A stretch of DNA of 64,000 nucleotides from Acidocella sp. (GCA_026224875.1 JAMFRU010000108.1:23963-87962); one strand, 5' to 3'. Positions 34,629 through 43,939 are shown, counted from the first letter of the stretch. The notes: generated from the sequence alone by a model not told the origin. Made by a program: numbers and translations.

Positions 34629-34656
34629 TTTGTATCAATATGCGGTGTAACTATAA
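34629..34656 (+). promoter_or_regulatory. Predicted promoter of the cpaA-tadD operon
   Basis: A perfect TATAAT at 34651-34656 with TTGTAT at 34629-34634, spacing 16. Transcription would start near 34663, about 40 bases before the GTG start of cpaA. Confidence 0.45.
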
Positions 34657-34701
34657 TATCAACGGGTTGGGCTTGGAGCTGGAGATGGGATTGAGGGAAG
34701 G

Positions 34702-35217
34702 GTGGTGATCACGCTTTTGGCCGTGCCTGCAGCTTGTCTGCTTGGCTACGCTGCACTGCACGACCTTGCTGTACGTACGGTGCCGAACTGGCTGCCGGCA
34801 GCGCTGCTTCTCGTCGGCATCTGCGCCCGCCTGCTCGACCATGATCTGCTGACCGGCCTTGGTGTCGCCGCCGTCGCCTTTGCCTTGCTCTTCGGGATTT
34901 GGATCGCCGGCGCCATGGGCGGTGGGGACGTCAAGCTCTGGGCCGCTGCGGTGCTGCTGGTGCCGCCGGGCTGGCAGGCGCAGTTTTCCTTATTCGTGAA
35001 TGTCGTGCTGGCAGGCGGTGTGCTGGCCCTGCTTTACCTTGCGCTCTCCCTGGTGGTGCCGCGCCCGCGGGCCGCGCATCAGGGCTCGCATCTGCGCCGT
35101 TTTATGCGTGTGGAGCAGTGGCGTATCGGCCGTCGCGGTCCGTTGCCCTATGCCTGCGCCATCGCTGCCGGGGCTATCGCTGCCCTGTTGCCTCACGCTC
35201 ATTCAAACTTAGGGTAG
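34702..35217 (+). CDS. cpaA: Prepilin peptidase (CpaA/TadV type, A24 family)
   Basis: A 171-residue integral membrane aspartic protease that removes the Flp leader. Catalytic Asp residues lie in LHDLAVRTVPN (about 21) and in GGGDVKLW (about 76, the GxGD motif). About five hydrophobic segments are seen; after the core a basic cytoplasmic stretch (RAAHQGSHLRRFMRVEQWRIGRRG) precedes a last helix. The start is GTG at 34702 (or 34705) with GAGGGAAGG just upstream. It is three bases from cpaB and opens the operon. Confidence 0.9.
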   Translation: MVITLLAVPAACLLGYAALHDLAVRTVPNWLPAALLLVGICARLLDHDLLTGLGVAAVAFALLFGIWIAGAMGGGDVKLWAAAVLLVPPGWQAQFSLFVNVVLAGGVLALLYLALSLVVPRPRAAHQGSHLRRFMRVEQWRIGRRGPLPYACAIAAGAIAALLPHAHSNLG

Positions 35218-35220
35218 CTC

Positions 35221-36072
35221 ATGGCCTTTCGTCTTGGTATTTTCGGGGTTCTCATCGCGGCGCTTATCGGGGTGATGGTGTTTGCCTATTCAATCCTCAA
35301 CCAACCCAAACGCGTTCAGCAGCAGGCGCCGCAGTCCATTGCGGCGGCACCGGTGCAGGTCGTAGCAGCCCCGCCGCCGACCGAGCAGATCCTGACGGCC
35401 TCCGCGGCGTTGATCGCCGGCAGCCTGATCCAGCCGGCCAATCTGTCCAGCACCTCCATTCCCAACGCCGCCATGGTTCCGGGCGAGCTGGTGGACACAT
35501 CGCAGAACCGCTCGATGCTGGTTGGCGCCATGCTGCGCGTGCCGCTCAATCCGGGTGCGCCGGTGCTGGATAACGAGGTGATCCATCCGGGTGATCACGG
35601 CTTCCTTGCGGCGGTCCTGCCGCCGGGCATGCGCGCCGTCACCATTGCGGTCGATGACCTGACCGGCGCCAACGGGCTGATCTGGCCGGGCGACAATGTC
35701 GATGTGCTGATGACGCAGAATTTGGCCGGCGCGCCGGACGAGAAGAGCATGACCGCGGTCGTGGTGCTGAGCGATATCCGTGTCATCGCCACCGGTGCCA
35801 CGCTGGTGAAGGATCCCAGCACCGGTGCCGGTGGCGGTTCGGTCGGCACGGTAACGCTACAGGTTACCCCCGATCAAGCCTCGCGCTGCATCATCGCAAC
35901 AAATCTCGGTAAGCTCTCGCTGATCGTGCATTCGGCTCAGGGGTCGCAAAAGGCCGATCAGGCGCAGGCAATACCGGGGCCGGTCTACACGGGCGACGTC
36001 AGCCAGGCGCCAGCCGCACTTTCCACTGTCAACGTTATTTCCACCGGCGCTGACGGGGAGTTCAAATTCTGA
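35221..36072 (+). CDS. cpaB: Flp pilus assembly protein CpaB (RcpC)
   Basis: A 283-residue inner-membrane-anchored periplasmic protein. One N-terminal helix (about 5-28: LGIFGVLIAALIGVMVFAYSIL), a SAF-like domain (about 57-120: ILTASAALIAGSLIQPANL, MLRVPLNPGAPVL), and the CpaB core MRAVTIAVDDLTGANGLIWPGDNVDVLMT, then VVVLSDIRVIATGA and VTLQVTPDQASRCIIATNLGKLSLIVHS. It probably stabilises the secretin and guides the pilus. It overlaps the secretin gene by one base. Confidence 0.92.
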   Translation: MAFRLGIFGVLIAALIGVMVFAYSILNQPKRVQQQAPQSIAAAPVQVVAAPPPTEQILTASAALIAGSLIQPANLSSTSIPNAAMVPGELVDTSQNRSMLVGAMLRVPLNPGAPVLDNEVIHPGDHGFLAAVLPPGMRAVTIAVDDLTGANGLIWPGDNVDVLMTQNLAGAPDEKSMTAVVVLSDIRVIATGATLVKDPSTGAGGGSVGTVTLQVTPDQASRCIIATNLGKLSLIVHSAQGSQKADQAQAIPGPVYTGDVSQAPAALSTVNVISTGADGEFKF

Positions 36073-37538
36073 TGCGTAAATTCTTACATGGCGCCGCCGT
36101 GGCACTCATCTTCTCCCTGCCCGCGGCACTGCCGGGCGCGGCTCTGGCGCAAACCGCGCTTACGCCGCTCACCTCCCAGGACGGCTCCGGCGCCAGTACC
36201 GTGCCGAACGAGGCCGTACCAAGCCCGGCCGTGCCGGCGCCCTATTACGGTTCGTTCGCCGTGGAAGTGGGCAAGGGCAAACTGATCAAGCTGCCCGCCC
36301 CCGTCGCCAATCTGTTCGTCGCCGATCCGGGTACCGCCTCGGTGCGCCCGGCCAGCCCGGACAGTATGTTCGTGTTCGGCAAAAAATCCGGCGAGACCGA
36401 TATTGTCGGCACCGACCAGAACGGCAACCGCATCGCCCAATTCACCGTCTCGGTTAACCCGTCGAGCTATTCTAACGACCGGATACAAGGTCAGGCGCAG
36501 AATCTGGCCCCGGGCAGCAATGTCTCTATCGATACCGAAGCTAACGGCACGATCCTGAGCGGCACCGTGCAGACGGCGGCGCAGGCCGACGCCCTCGTGA
36601 GCCAGGCCAAGGCGGTTGCCACCGGCACCGTGACCAATGATCTGACCGTAGCCGAACCGGTGCAGGTCGAGCTGAAGGTTCGCATCGCCTCGATGTCGCG
36701 CAGTACCACGCGCGAACTTGGCATCGACTGGGGTTCCGTCGCCGCTAATGGTCTTTCTGTCGGCAAATTCATGGTCGGGCTGGGCACTGCCTCGGCCCCC
36801 AGCTCACTCGGCACCATCGCCGCCGGCGACGCCTCCGTGGTCTTCCCCGGCGGCACGTTCGAAGGCGTGATCGATGCGCTGGCCCAGGATAATCTGGCGC
36901 ATGTGCTGGCCGAGCCCACGCTGACCACGCTCTCCGGCACGCAGGCGAACTTCCAGGTCGGCGGCCAGTTCCCGATCCCGGTCTCCTCCAGTGGCTCCGG
37001 CTCCAGTGCCGTCGTTACGGTCACCTTCAAGGATTACGGCGTGCTGCTCAGCTTCATCCCCACCGTCTTCTCCGACGGCAGGATCGCGCTGCAGGTCGCG
37101 CCCTCGATCAGCTCGCTCAGCGCGGCCAATTCCGCCTCCGTCTCCTCCGCCGGTTCGAGCGAGGTTCTGGCCGTGCCGTCCCTCAACATCACCAGCGCCT
37201 CGACCACAGTGATTCTTGGCTCCGGCCAGGGCATGGCGATTGCCGGCCTGCTTGAGGACACCACCAACCAGGTCGATAACGGCTTGCCTTACCTCTCCGA
37301 AGTGCCGCTGCTCGGCGCTTTGTTCCGCGGCGACGCCTTTCAGCGTGAGCAGCAGGAGGTCGTGATCACCGTGACCCCCTATATCGTGAAGCCGGTCGAT
37401 AGCCCCAACAGCCTCGCGTCGCCGGATGATGGCTGGAGCCCGCCAAATGATTTGCAACGCATCCTGTTGCTGCGCAATAACGGTACAACAACCGCGAGCA
37501 CGAGCATCCCTGGCGATGCCGGTTTCATGGTGCAATGA
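36072..37538 (+). CDS. cpaC: Tad/Flp pilus secretin (CpaC/RcpA)
   Basis: A 488-residue outer-membrane secretin through which the pilus leaves the cell. Signal peptide at 1-27 (ALIFSLPAALPGAALAQT). The N-terminal pilotin/BON-like region has GSFAVEVGKGKLIKLPAPVANLFVADP and TVSVNPSSYSND. The secretin core contains VELKVRIASMSRSTTRELGIDW, LAEPTLTTLSGTQANFQVGGQFPIPV, VTFKDYGVLLSFIPTV and LPYLSEVPLLGALFRGDAFQREQQEVVITVTPYIV, all standard. It overlaps the next gene as ATGA. Confidence 0.94.
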   Translation: MRKFLHGAAVALIFSLPAALPGAALAQTALTPLTSQDGSGASTVPNEAVPSPAVPAPYYGSFAVEVGKGKLIKLPAPVANLFVADPGTASVRPASPDSMFVFGKKSGETDIVGTDQNGNRIAQFTVSVNPSSYSNDRIQGQAQNLAPGSNVSIDTEANGTILSGTVQTAAQADALVSQAKAVATGTVTNDLTVAEPVQVELKVRIASMSRSTTRELGIDWGSVAANGLSVGKFMVGLGTASAPSSLGTIAAGDASVVFPGGTFEGVIDALAQDNLAHVLAEPTLTTLSGTQANFQVGGQFPIPVSSSGSGSSAVVTVTFKDYGVLLSFIPTVFSDGRIALQVAPSISSLSAANSASVSSAGSSEVLAVPSLNITSASTTVILGSGQGMAIAGLLEDTTNQVDNGLPYLSEVPLLGALFRGDAFQREQQEVVITVTPYIVKPVDSPNSLASPDDGWSPPNDLQRILLLRNNGTTTASTSIPGDAGFMVQ

Positions 37539-37840
37539 TGGATAGGCCCCGCATGCGTTCCACGGCTTTCTTCTGCCTCTGTGCCGGCATCCTCACCTTA
37601 AGCGGCTGTGCCGGGGCGTTCGATCCCTACAAGCGGCCCGGCAATTGGTCGGCGACCGGGGCGCCGCTGGAAATCATTGCGCAACAGGCTGACAACAAGG
37701 CCGATCTGATCCAGGGCCAATCCGAGCCAGGAACAAATGGCGCTGTCGCGGTTGCAGGTGTACAGAAGGCAATGACAGGCGGGACAGCGACCGGTTTGCA
37801 GGTGCAGTTGACGACATCGGCACCTGGCGGCGGTTCATGA
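37535..37840 (+). CDS. Small CpaD-like lipoprotein
   Basis: A 101-residue lipoprotein with lipobox LSGC (Cys25). The mature part FDPYKRPGNWSATGAPLEIIAQQADNKADLIQGQS resembles one segment of CpaD pilus-biogenesis lipoproteins (the 'rpgnW...N...n..DLi.G' block), but the protein is less than half the usual CpaD length. It may be a reduced CpaD acting at the outer membrane with the secretin. It stands between cpaC and cpaE, exactly where cpaD belongs. A 40-base gap precedes cpaE. Confidence 0.7.
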   Translation: MMDRPRMRSTAFFCLCAGILTLSGCAGAFDPYKRPGNWSATGAPLEIIAQQADNKADLIQGQSEPGTNGAVAVAGVQKAMTGGTATGLQVQLTTSAPGGGS

Positions 37841-37880
37841 TCCAAGGCGTCTCGCAGCAAGCTATGGAGGCAGTGTCGGT

Positions 37881-39137
37881 ATGAGTCAGCAGGTCTCGCG
37901 CGCCGCGACCGATGGCATGGGAGGCAGGCCTGACCGCCTGACCGTGCTCGCCTTTCTTGGCGACCCCGCCACCGAGCAGGTGCTGCGCGACGGCCTGGGC
38001 GACATGCCCGCCAATGGCATGGATATCCGTCGCGGCACGGTCCGTACCGCGATTGCCGCCATGGCTAAGATGCAGACGCCGGAAGTGCTGATCGTCGATA
38101 TCGCCGGCGAAGAGCAGCCGCTGCATGCGCTTGGCGAACTCTCCGACGTGGTCGAACCCGGCGTGCGTGTGCTCGTCATCGGCGACACGGACGACGTCGA
38201 TTTCTACCGCCACATCACGCGCGGCATGGGGGTGATGGAATACATCTTCAAACCCATCACCCGCGAAGCTGTTGCCCGCCACTTTGCCCCACTCATCACG
38301 CGCAAAACCATCGGCCAGGAAGTCACCCGTGGCGGCCGCGTCATCGCCGTGCTCGGCGCCCGCGGCGGGGTTGGGTCCACCACCATCGCCGGCAACCTCT
38401 CCTGGCTGCTCGGCGTCATGGCCAAGCGCCATACCGTGTTCGTGGAATCCGACATCCATATGGGTTCCGGCGCGCTGCTGCTCGGCGGCAAAACCGGTCC
38501 CGGCCTGCGCATGGCGCTGGAAACACCGGACCGTATAGATCCTCTGTTCGTCGAGCGCGCGGCCCAACCCGTGGCCGAGCGTCTGCAGGTGCTGGCCTCG
38601 GAGGAAAAACTCACCGAGCCGCTGCATTACGCGCCCGGTGCCGCCCGGCGTCTGATCGAAGCACTGCGCATACGGTATAATTTCATTATTCTCGATGTGC
38701 CGTTTCTTCCCATGCAATGCAACCGTGAGTTGATAGAATTTGCGCACCATCGCGTAATCGTGATGGACCCGACGCTCGCCTCCGTGCGTGACACCTTGCG
38801 CCTGCTCGGCCTGCCCAACGGCCCGTGGCAGCCGCAAAGCCCAACCATCGTGCTCAATCGTCAGGGCCGCCCGGGCGGCCTCACGCGCAAGCAGATCGAA
38901 GAGGCGCTGAAGGTCAAAATCGACATCGTTATCCCCGACATTCCCAAACAGCTCAACGAATCCGCCAGCTTCGGCGAGCCGGCCATCGCCACGAAAGGTC
39001 CGTTCCGTCAGGCCATCGTCGATCTCTCACGCGAGATCGGCTTCGTCGCCAATCGCGATGATTCGATGATCGACGGCACGGCCCAGCTCACCTCGGTGGG
39101 CGGTATTTTCAAGATGCTCGGCTTCTCGAAAGGTTGA
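37881..39137 (+). CDS. cpaE: Pilus assembly ATPase-like protein CpaE (TadZ)
   Basis: A 418-residue MinD/ParA-family protein that positions the Tad machine. The N-terminal part (about 15-130) is a receiver-like domain lacking a clear phosphorylation site (VLIVDIAGEEQPLHAL, VLVIGDTDDVDFY). The ATPase domain starts at about 152 with the deviant Walker A GARGGVGSTT, followed by TVFVESDIHMGSGALLLG, FIILDVPFLPMQ and VIVMDPTLASVRDTLRLL. The gene follows the CpaD-like lipoprotein and is five bases from cpaF. Confidence 0.92.
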   Translation: MSQQVSRAATDGMGGRPDRLTVLAFLGDPATEQVLRDGLGDMPANGMDIRRGTVRTAIAAMAKMQTPEVLIVDIAGEEQPLHALGELSDVVEPGVRVLVIGDTDDVDFYRHITRGMGVMEYIFKPITREAVARHFAPLITRKTIGQEVTRGGRVIAVLGARGGVGSTTIAGNLSWLLGVMAKRHTVFVESDIHMGSGALLLGGKTGPGLRMALETPDRIDPLFVERAAQPVAERLQVLASEEKLTEPLHYAPGAARRLIEALRIRYNFIILDVPFLPMQCNRELIEFAHHRVIVMDPTLASVRDTLRLLGLPNGPWQPQSPTIVLNRQGRPGGLTRKQIEEALKVKIDIVIPDIPKQLNESASFGEPAIATKGPFRQAIVDLSREIGFVANRDDSMIDGTAQLTSVGGIFKMLGFSKG

Positions 39138-39142
39138 GCTGA

Positions 39143-40522
39143 ATGTCAGATGGCAACCTGCCGATTTTTGGCCGACGCCGGATCGAGACGTTCGGCGTCT
39201 CGGCGCCGTCGGTCGCCACCGCGCCCGCGCCGGAGATACGCTACCACTCCGATAATGTCGGGGCAGTGCGGCCCGAAGTAGCGGAACTGCGCAACCTGTG
39301 CCTCGCGCGCATGGATGCCACCGCGGTTGCCTCGCTCGCCCCCGAACGCCTGCTCAACGAGGTCGAGCGGCTGATCTCGGATCTCGCCACCGATAAACGT
39401 GTGCAGATGAACGCACGCGAACAGCGCGCTCTGGCCACCGAGCTGGTCGATGACATGCTTGGCCTGGGCCCGCTGGAGCCGCTGCTGCTCGATGACACCA
39501 TCAACGACATCATGGTCAACGGCCCGGACCATTGTTTCGTCGAACGTGGCGGCAAGCTCACCCAGGTCCCGGTGCGTTTCCGCGACTGGGCGCATCTCAC
39601 CAATATCTGCCAGCGCATCGCCGCCTCCATCGGCCGGCGCGTCGATGAATCCTCCCCGATGTGCGATGCGCGTCTCAAGGACGGCTCACGCGTCAACATC
39701 ATCCTGCCGCCTTTGGCCATCGACGGTCCTTCGATCTCGATCCGTAAATTCTCCAAAAAGCCGATCGATTTCGAGAAGCTGATCTCTTACGGCTCGCTCA
39801 CCCCCTCGATCGCCCGCATTCTGGAAATCTCGGCCCGCTGCCGCCTCAACATTATCATCTCCGGCGGCACCGGCTCCGGCAAAACCACCATGATGAACGC
39901 GCTCTCGCGCTTCATCGATCCGGCCGAACGCATCGTCACCGTGGAAGATGCGGCCGAATTGCAACTGCAGCAGCCGCATATCGTGCGGCTGGAAACGCGC
40001 CCGCCCAGCCTCGAAGGCAAAGGCGAAATCACCGCGCGCGACCTAGTGCGTAACGCGCTGCGTATGCGCCCAGACCGCATCATCATCGGCGAGGTCCGCG
40101 GCGCGGAAGCGTTCGACATGTTGCAGGCCATGAACACCGGCCATGACGGCTCGATGTCGACCATCCATGCCAACAATACGCGTGATGCGCTCTCGCGTAT
40201 TGAGAACATGGTGCAGATGTCCTCCATGGGCTTAACGCCGCGCGCCATCCGCCAGCAGGTCGTCTCCTCGGTCAATCTCATCGTCCAGGTCGAGCGCCAG
40301 CGTGACGGCGGCCGCCGTGTTACCCAGGTCACCGAGATCGCCGGCATCGAAGGCGAGACCCAGCTGCTCAACGATATCTTCAAGCTGGAAATCACCGGCG
40401 AGACCGCGACCGGAAAGCTGACCGGGCGCTACGAGGTGAGCCGCATCCGCTCCACCTTCATGGAGCGTCTTCAATATTACGGGCTGGATCGCGCCTGGAT
40501 GAACGCCCTGGACGATAGCTGA
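39143..40522 (+). CDS. cpaF: Tad pilus secretion ATPase CpaF (TadA)
   Basis: A 459-residue secretion-superfamily ATPase that powers pilus assembly. The N-terminal domain contains [23 protein letters not shown] and [22 protein letters not shown]. The core has Walker [15 protein letters not shown] (about 240), the Asp box [12 protein letters not shown], Walker [34 protein letters not shown] with its His box, and the C-terminal arginine region. It overlaps tadB by one base. Confidence 0.95.
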   Translation: MSDGNLPIFGRRRIETFGVSAPSVATAPAPEIRYHSDNVGAVRPEVAELRNLCLARMDATAVASLAPERLLNEVERLISDLATDKRVQMNAREQRALATELVDDMLGLGPLEPLLLDDTINDIMVNGPDHCFVERGGKLTQVPVRFRDWAHLTNICQRIAASIGRRVDESSPMCDARLKDGSRVNIILPPLAIDGPSISIRKFSKKPIDFEKLISYGSLTPSIARILEISARCRLNIIISGGTGSGKTTMMNALSRFIDPAERIVTVEDAAELQLQQPHIVRLETRPPSLEGKGEITARDLVRNALRMRPDRIIIGEVRGAEAFDMLQAMNTGHDGSMSTIHANNTRDALSRIENMVQMSSMGLTPRAIRQQVVSSVNLIVQVERQRDGGRRVTQVTEIAGIEGETQLLNDIFKLEITGETATGKLTGRYEVSRIRSTFMERLQYYGLDRAWMNALDDS

Positions 40523-41508
40523 TGACGGAAAAACCTCTTATCGTTCTGGTTCTGGCCGTCATTCTGCTGCTGGCGGCGGCTGTCGCCACCTTGCTGGTGG
40601 TACAGGAGCATGAGCGCGAGCAAAAAATCAAAGCCAGGCTGCTTGGTGCCATAGCACCCGTGTCACGGCCGACCCAGGCTGTCGAGGAAGAACTCTCGCT
40701 GGTGCGTAACGTTTCGCGCATGGAAGCGCTCAAGGAAAAGACCGCCGGGCTTATCGGTGTCGATCTGCAGCAGGCGGAAACCTACCCGATCAAATGGTGG
40801 CTGGTGCCGCCGCTGGCAGCGCTCATCACGGCGTTCGTCACCTTCCTCGCCTCGCACCCGCTCGGCAGCCATCCCGTCATCCTCTACGCGTTCATGTATT
40901 TCGGCACGCCGATCGACTGGTATCTGATCACCCGTTTCATTTTCAACATGTTCACCAACCGGCGCAACAAGAAGCTGATCGAACAATTTCCGGATGCGCT
41001 CAGCACCATCGTGCGCTGCGTGCGCGTCGGCATTCCCATGGGCGAGGCCCTGCGTACCGTGGCCAAGGATGCACAGGAGCCGACCAAGCTCGAATTCACC
41101 ATTCTGGCAGATAAAGTCTCCATCGGCGTGCCGCTCGATGTCGCTTTGCGCGACATCGCCATCCGCGTGAAACTCACCGAATACCAGTTCTTTGCCACGG
41201 CCCTCACATTGCAGGCACGCGCCGGCGGCGGCATCACGCAAACGCTCGAAGGCCTGTCGGATGTTATCCGCAAACGTGTCGGCCTGCGCGCGCGCGGCTA
41301 TGCGCTCACCGCCGAGGCGCGGACCTCGGCCATGGTGCTGTCCGTGCTGCCGTTCGTGGCCGGCGGTATGATTTATATGGTGCAGCCCGCTTATATAATG
41401 ATCTTGTTCACCACCTCGGGCGGCGAAACGGTCATCACCATGGCCATTCTCCTGTTAATGCTCGGTATGGGCGTCATTCAATTCATGATCAGCAATGTCC
41501 TTAAGTAG
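40522..41508 (+). CDS. tadB: Tad inner-membrane platform protein TadB
   Basis: A 328-residue GspF-family membrane protein: an N-terminal helix (LIVLVLAVILLLAAAVATLLVV), two central helices (about 95-150), the cytoplasmic T2SSF domain (LIEQFPDALSTIVRCVRVGIPMGEALRTVA, then QARAGGGITQTLEGLSDVIRKR) and C-terminal helices. Together with TadC it forms the platform moved by CpaF. Its end overlaps tadC by 14 bases. Confidence 0.93.
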   Translation: MTEKPLIVLVLAVILLLAAAVATLLVVQEHEREQKIKARLLGAIAPVSRPTQAVEEELSLVRNVSRMEALKEKTAGLIGVDLQQAETYPIKWWLVPPLAALITAFVTFLASHPLGSHPVILYAFMYFGTPIDWYLITRFIFNMFTNRRNKKLIEQFPDALSTIVRCVRVGIPMGEALRTVAKDAQEPTKLEFTILADKVSIGVPLDVALRDIAIRVKLTEYQFFATALTLQARAGGGITQTLEGLSDVIRKRVGLRARGYALTAEARTSAMVLSVLPFVAGGMIYMVQPAYIMILFTTSGGETVITMAILLLMLGMGVIQFMISNVLK

Positions 41509-42463
41509 CATTAGCCCCACCACCGTTTACGAACTCCTCTTCCTCATCCTGATCTGTTTCGGGCTGCTGGCGGTTGCCGGTTTCGTTCTCGCCATCGATC
41601 TCGGTAAATCCGCGCGGCTGGAACGGCGCATTGGGCTCATCACCGGCGATACGGTCGAAGAAATTGATGATGAGAACACCAAACCGCAAGAGGCGCTGGC
41701 GCTGCGGCTGGTCTCGGGCTTTGGTATGTTCATTGCCCGCTCGGGTGTGCTCAACCGCAAAACCCTTGGGGAAATGCAGGCGACATTGGAGGCCATCGGC
41801 TTCAAGGGCGGGCGCGGTCTGGGCCTGTTCATCGGCTCCAAAATCCTGCTGCTGCTGGTCACCCCCATCCTCGCCTTCTTCATCGCCGAGCATATGCATC
41901 TCAGCCGGTTCTGGACCATTGCCGCCGTTGCCGGCGGCACGGTCTTCGCCATCATGGCGCCGGAAACCTATGCCACCAACAAGCGCAAGAAGTTCCTGGA
42001 GAAAGTCGAAAGCGGCGTGCCGGATGCGCTCGACATGCTGGTGATCTGCGCCGATGCCGGTCTGGCACTGGAGGCGGGCATCGCGCGCGTCAGCCAGGAG
42101 CTACTGACGCTCAACCCGCAACTGGCCACTGAACTGATGCAGACCTCGCGCGAGATGCAGATCGGCTCCGACCTGCGCCTGGCGATGGATGCGCTCGGCG
42201 ACCGCACCGGGCTTGAAGTCCTTAAACGTCTGGCCACGACTCTGGCGCAGTCATTACAATATGGCACACCGCTCACCACCGCCTTGCGTACGCTCTCCGC
42301 CGAACTGCGCCAGGAGTCGCTGATCAAATTCGAGGAGCGGGCAGGGCGGCTACCAACCATGATGACCATTCCGATGATTCTCTTCATTCTGCCATGCGTT
42401 TTTCTTGTCGTGGCAGGTCCGGCGATCATCAATGTTATGGCGACTCTGAAGGGATCAAAATAG
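41495..42463 (+). CDS. tadC: Tad inner-membrane platform protein TadC
   Basis: A 322-residue GspF-family protein: a first helix at about 10-32, paired helices at about 108-150, the T2SSF domain (VPDALDMLVICADAGLALEAGIARVSQE, then LGDRTGLEVLKRLATTLAQSLQYG and LIKFEERAGRLPTMMTIPMILF) and a final helix. It is the second half of the TadB/TadC pair. Confidence 0.93.
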   Translation: MSLSSISPTTVYELLFLILICFGLLAVAGFVLAIDLGKSARLERRIGLITGDTVEEIDDENTKPQEALALRLVSGFGMFIARSGVLNRKTLGEMQATLEAIGFKGGRGLGLFIGSKILLLLVTPILAFFIAEHMHLSRFWTIAAVAGGTVFAIMAPETYATNKRKKFLEKVESGVPDALDMLVICADAGLALEAGIARVSQELLTLNPQLATELMQTSREMQIGSDLRLAMDALGDRTGLEVLKRLATTLAQSLQYGTPLTTALRTLSAELRQESLIKFEERAGRLPTMMTIPMILFILPCVFLVVAGPAIINVMATLKGSK

Positions 42464-42464
42464 A

Positions 42465-43916
42465 GTGCTACATATGCAGATTCAGCCGCGCCTCGCCGTT
42501 CCCCCATTCTACACGCGCGATACTAACAAGCGTGGGGCGGGTCTGTCTTTGCTGGCTCTCATCCTCAGCCTGGCCCTGGCCGGCTGCGGCGGCCATAATA
42601 ACAACGACAACAGCAACCTTGCCATGACAGCGCCCACCGGAACGATCGGGCCGAAAACGCTGAACGTGGCCGATGCCGCGATTGCCGGCGGCAACCCGAC
42701 GATGGCGCTGACCGTTTCACAATCCGTGCTCGCCACCGACCCCGATAATGTCGATGCGCTGGTGCATGAGGGCGAGGCTTATTACGCGCTCGACCGTTGC
42801 CCGCCGGCCAACGCCTCGTTTCAGCAAGCGCTCAAATACGATCCCAAATCCGCGGAGGCCGAGAACGGTCTCGGCCGCTGCCTGTTGCGGGTCGATCCGG
42901 TCCAGGCAGAAGCCGCCTTCCTTGCGGCGACGGTGGATGATCCGGGCAATGCCGCGGCCTTCAGCAATCTCGGCATCGCGCGCGACATGCAGGGCAATTA
43001 CGCCGGTGCCGCCGCTGCCTATCAGCAATCTTTGGTGGCCAATCCCGGTAGCACGGCCACAGCGGTCAACCTCGGACTGTCCTTGGCCCTCTCCGGCCAG
43101 GGCAATGCGGCGCTGCAATACCTCGGGCCGCTTGCCACCGGCCCCACCGCCACGCCGAAAATCCGCGAGGATTATGCCGTGGCTCTGGTCGCCTCCGGGC
43201 GCACGGACGACGCGCGCCAGGTTCTGGCCGTCGATATGCCGCCCGATAAAATCGACGATGCGCTGGCCGGCTATCAGGCGCTGATCTCCGAGGCCATCAC
43301 TAACCCACCCCCGCCCGCGCCCCCGCCGCCGACCCAGCCGATGGTGCAAACCGCCCCGATCACGCAATCCAGCGCGTCTGTACCGCTGTACCCCACCGTA
43401 AGTGCCCCGCCGCCAGCACCCATGGCGGCCGTGCCCGCGCCTGCGCCGGTCCATGTACCCCCGCCCGCGCCGGCAAAACCCGCCGTCACAACGGTCGCCG
43501 CCGCCAGGGCGGCAAAGCCGGCTGCCCCCGCGCCCGCCAGCCCGCCGCCCGCAACCCAGGCCACGGCCGTGCCGAGCCCGGCCGCGGTTGCTGCCCTGCC
43601 GGCATCCGTGCCCGCCCCAGCCGCAACGCCTGACACAAGCCCAGCCCCCGAGCCATCCCCAGCAATGGGTGGCCACGCCGGCGTGCAAATCGCCGCCCTC
43701 AACAGCGAAGATGCCGCGCAATCGGAATGGCAGAAAGTCTCGGCCAAAGATCCAGCCCTGTTTGAGGGTAAGTCGCCCGACATCGTCAAGGTCGATGTCG
43801 GCGGCCAGACCTATTACCGCCTGCGCATCGCCGGCTTCGCCAGCCACGCCGACGCCGCCGCATTCTGCACCCAACTAACCGCCGCCGGCGGCCCCTGCAT
43901 TCCCGCCAACTTCTGA
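42465..43916 (+). CDS. tadD: TadD-like TPR lipoprotein with C-terminal SPOR domain
   Basis: A 483-residue protein. A signal sequence with lipobox LAGC (about Cys37) suggests an outer-membrane lipoprotein. TPR units lie at about 65-235 (AIAGGNPTMALTVSQSVLATDPDN, ALKYDPKSAEAENGLGRCLL, NAAAFSNLGIARDMQGNYAGA), as in TadD. A 120-residue Pro/Ala-rich linker follows (about 280-400), then a SPOR-like domain (about 403-483: HAGVQIAALNSEDAAQSEWQKV, YYRLRIAGFASHADAAAFCTQL) that would bind denuded peptidoglycan. The GTG at 42465 fits the GGGA site; an ATG at 42474 is the alternative. The SPOR addition is not part of standard TadD. Confidence 0.85.
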   Translation: MLHMQIQPRLAVPPFYTRDTNKRGAGLSLLALILSLALAGCGGHNNNDNSNLAMTAPTGTIGPKTLNVADAAIAGGNPTMALTVSQSVLATDPDNVDALVHEGEAYYALDRCPPANASFQQALKYDPKSAEAENGLGRCLLRVDPVQAEAAFLAATVDDPGNAAAFSNLGIARDMQGNYAGAAAAYQQSLVANPGSTATAVNLGLSLALSGQGNAALQYLGPLATGPTATPKIREDYAVALVASGRTDDARQVLAVDMPPDKIDDALAGYQALISEAITNPPPPAPPPPTQPMVQTAPITQSSASVPLYPTVSAPPPAPMAAVPAPAPVHVPPPAPAKPAVTTVAAARAAKPAAPAPASPPPATQATAVPSPAAVAALPASVPAPAATPDTSPAPEPSPAMGGHAGVQIAALNSEDAAQSEWQKVSAKDPALFEGKSPDIVKVDVGGQTYYRLRIAGFASHADAAAFCTQLTAAGGPCIPANF

Positions 43917-43939
43917 GTTTGGCCAGGAGCCCCGCCTTT

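Larger units (their letters stand above)
34443..34701. other. Intergenic region before the pilus assembly operon
   Basis: AT-rich interval. It holds a near-perfect palindrome at 34581-34596 and a promoter with a perfect -10 box at 34629-34656, both listed separately. Nothing coding. Confidence 0.5.

Noticed and set aside
37674..38837. 387-codon minus-strand frame opposite cpaE
   Set aside because: Antisense shadow without domain; the cpaE Walker motif lies on the plus strand.
42717..43874. 385-codon Gly/Arg-rich frame opposite tadD
   Set aside because: Low-complexity antisense of the Pro/Ala-rich linker.
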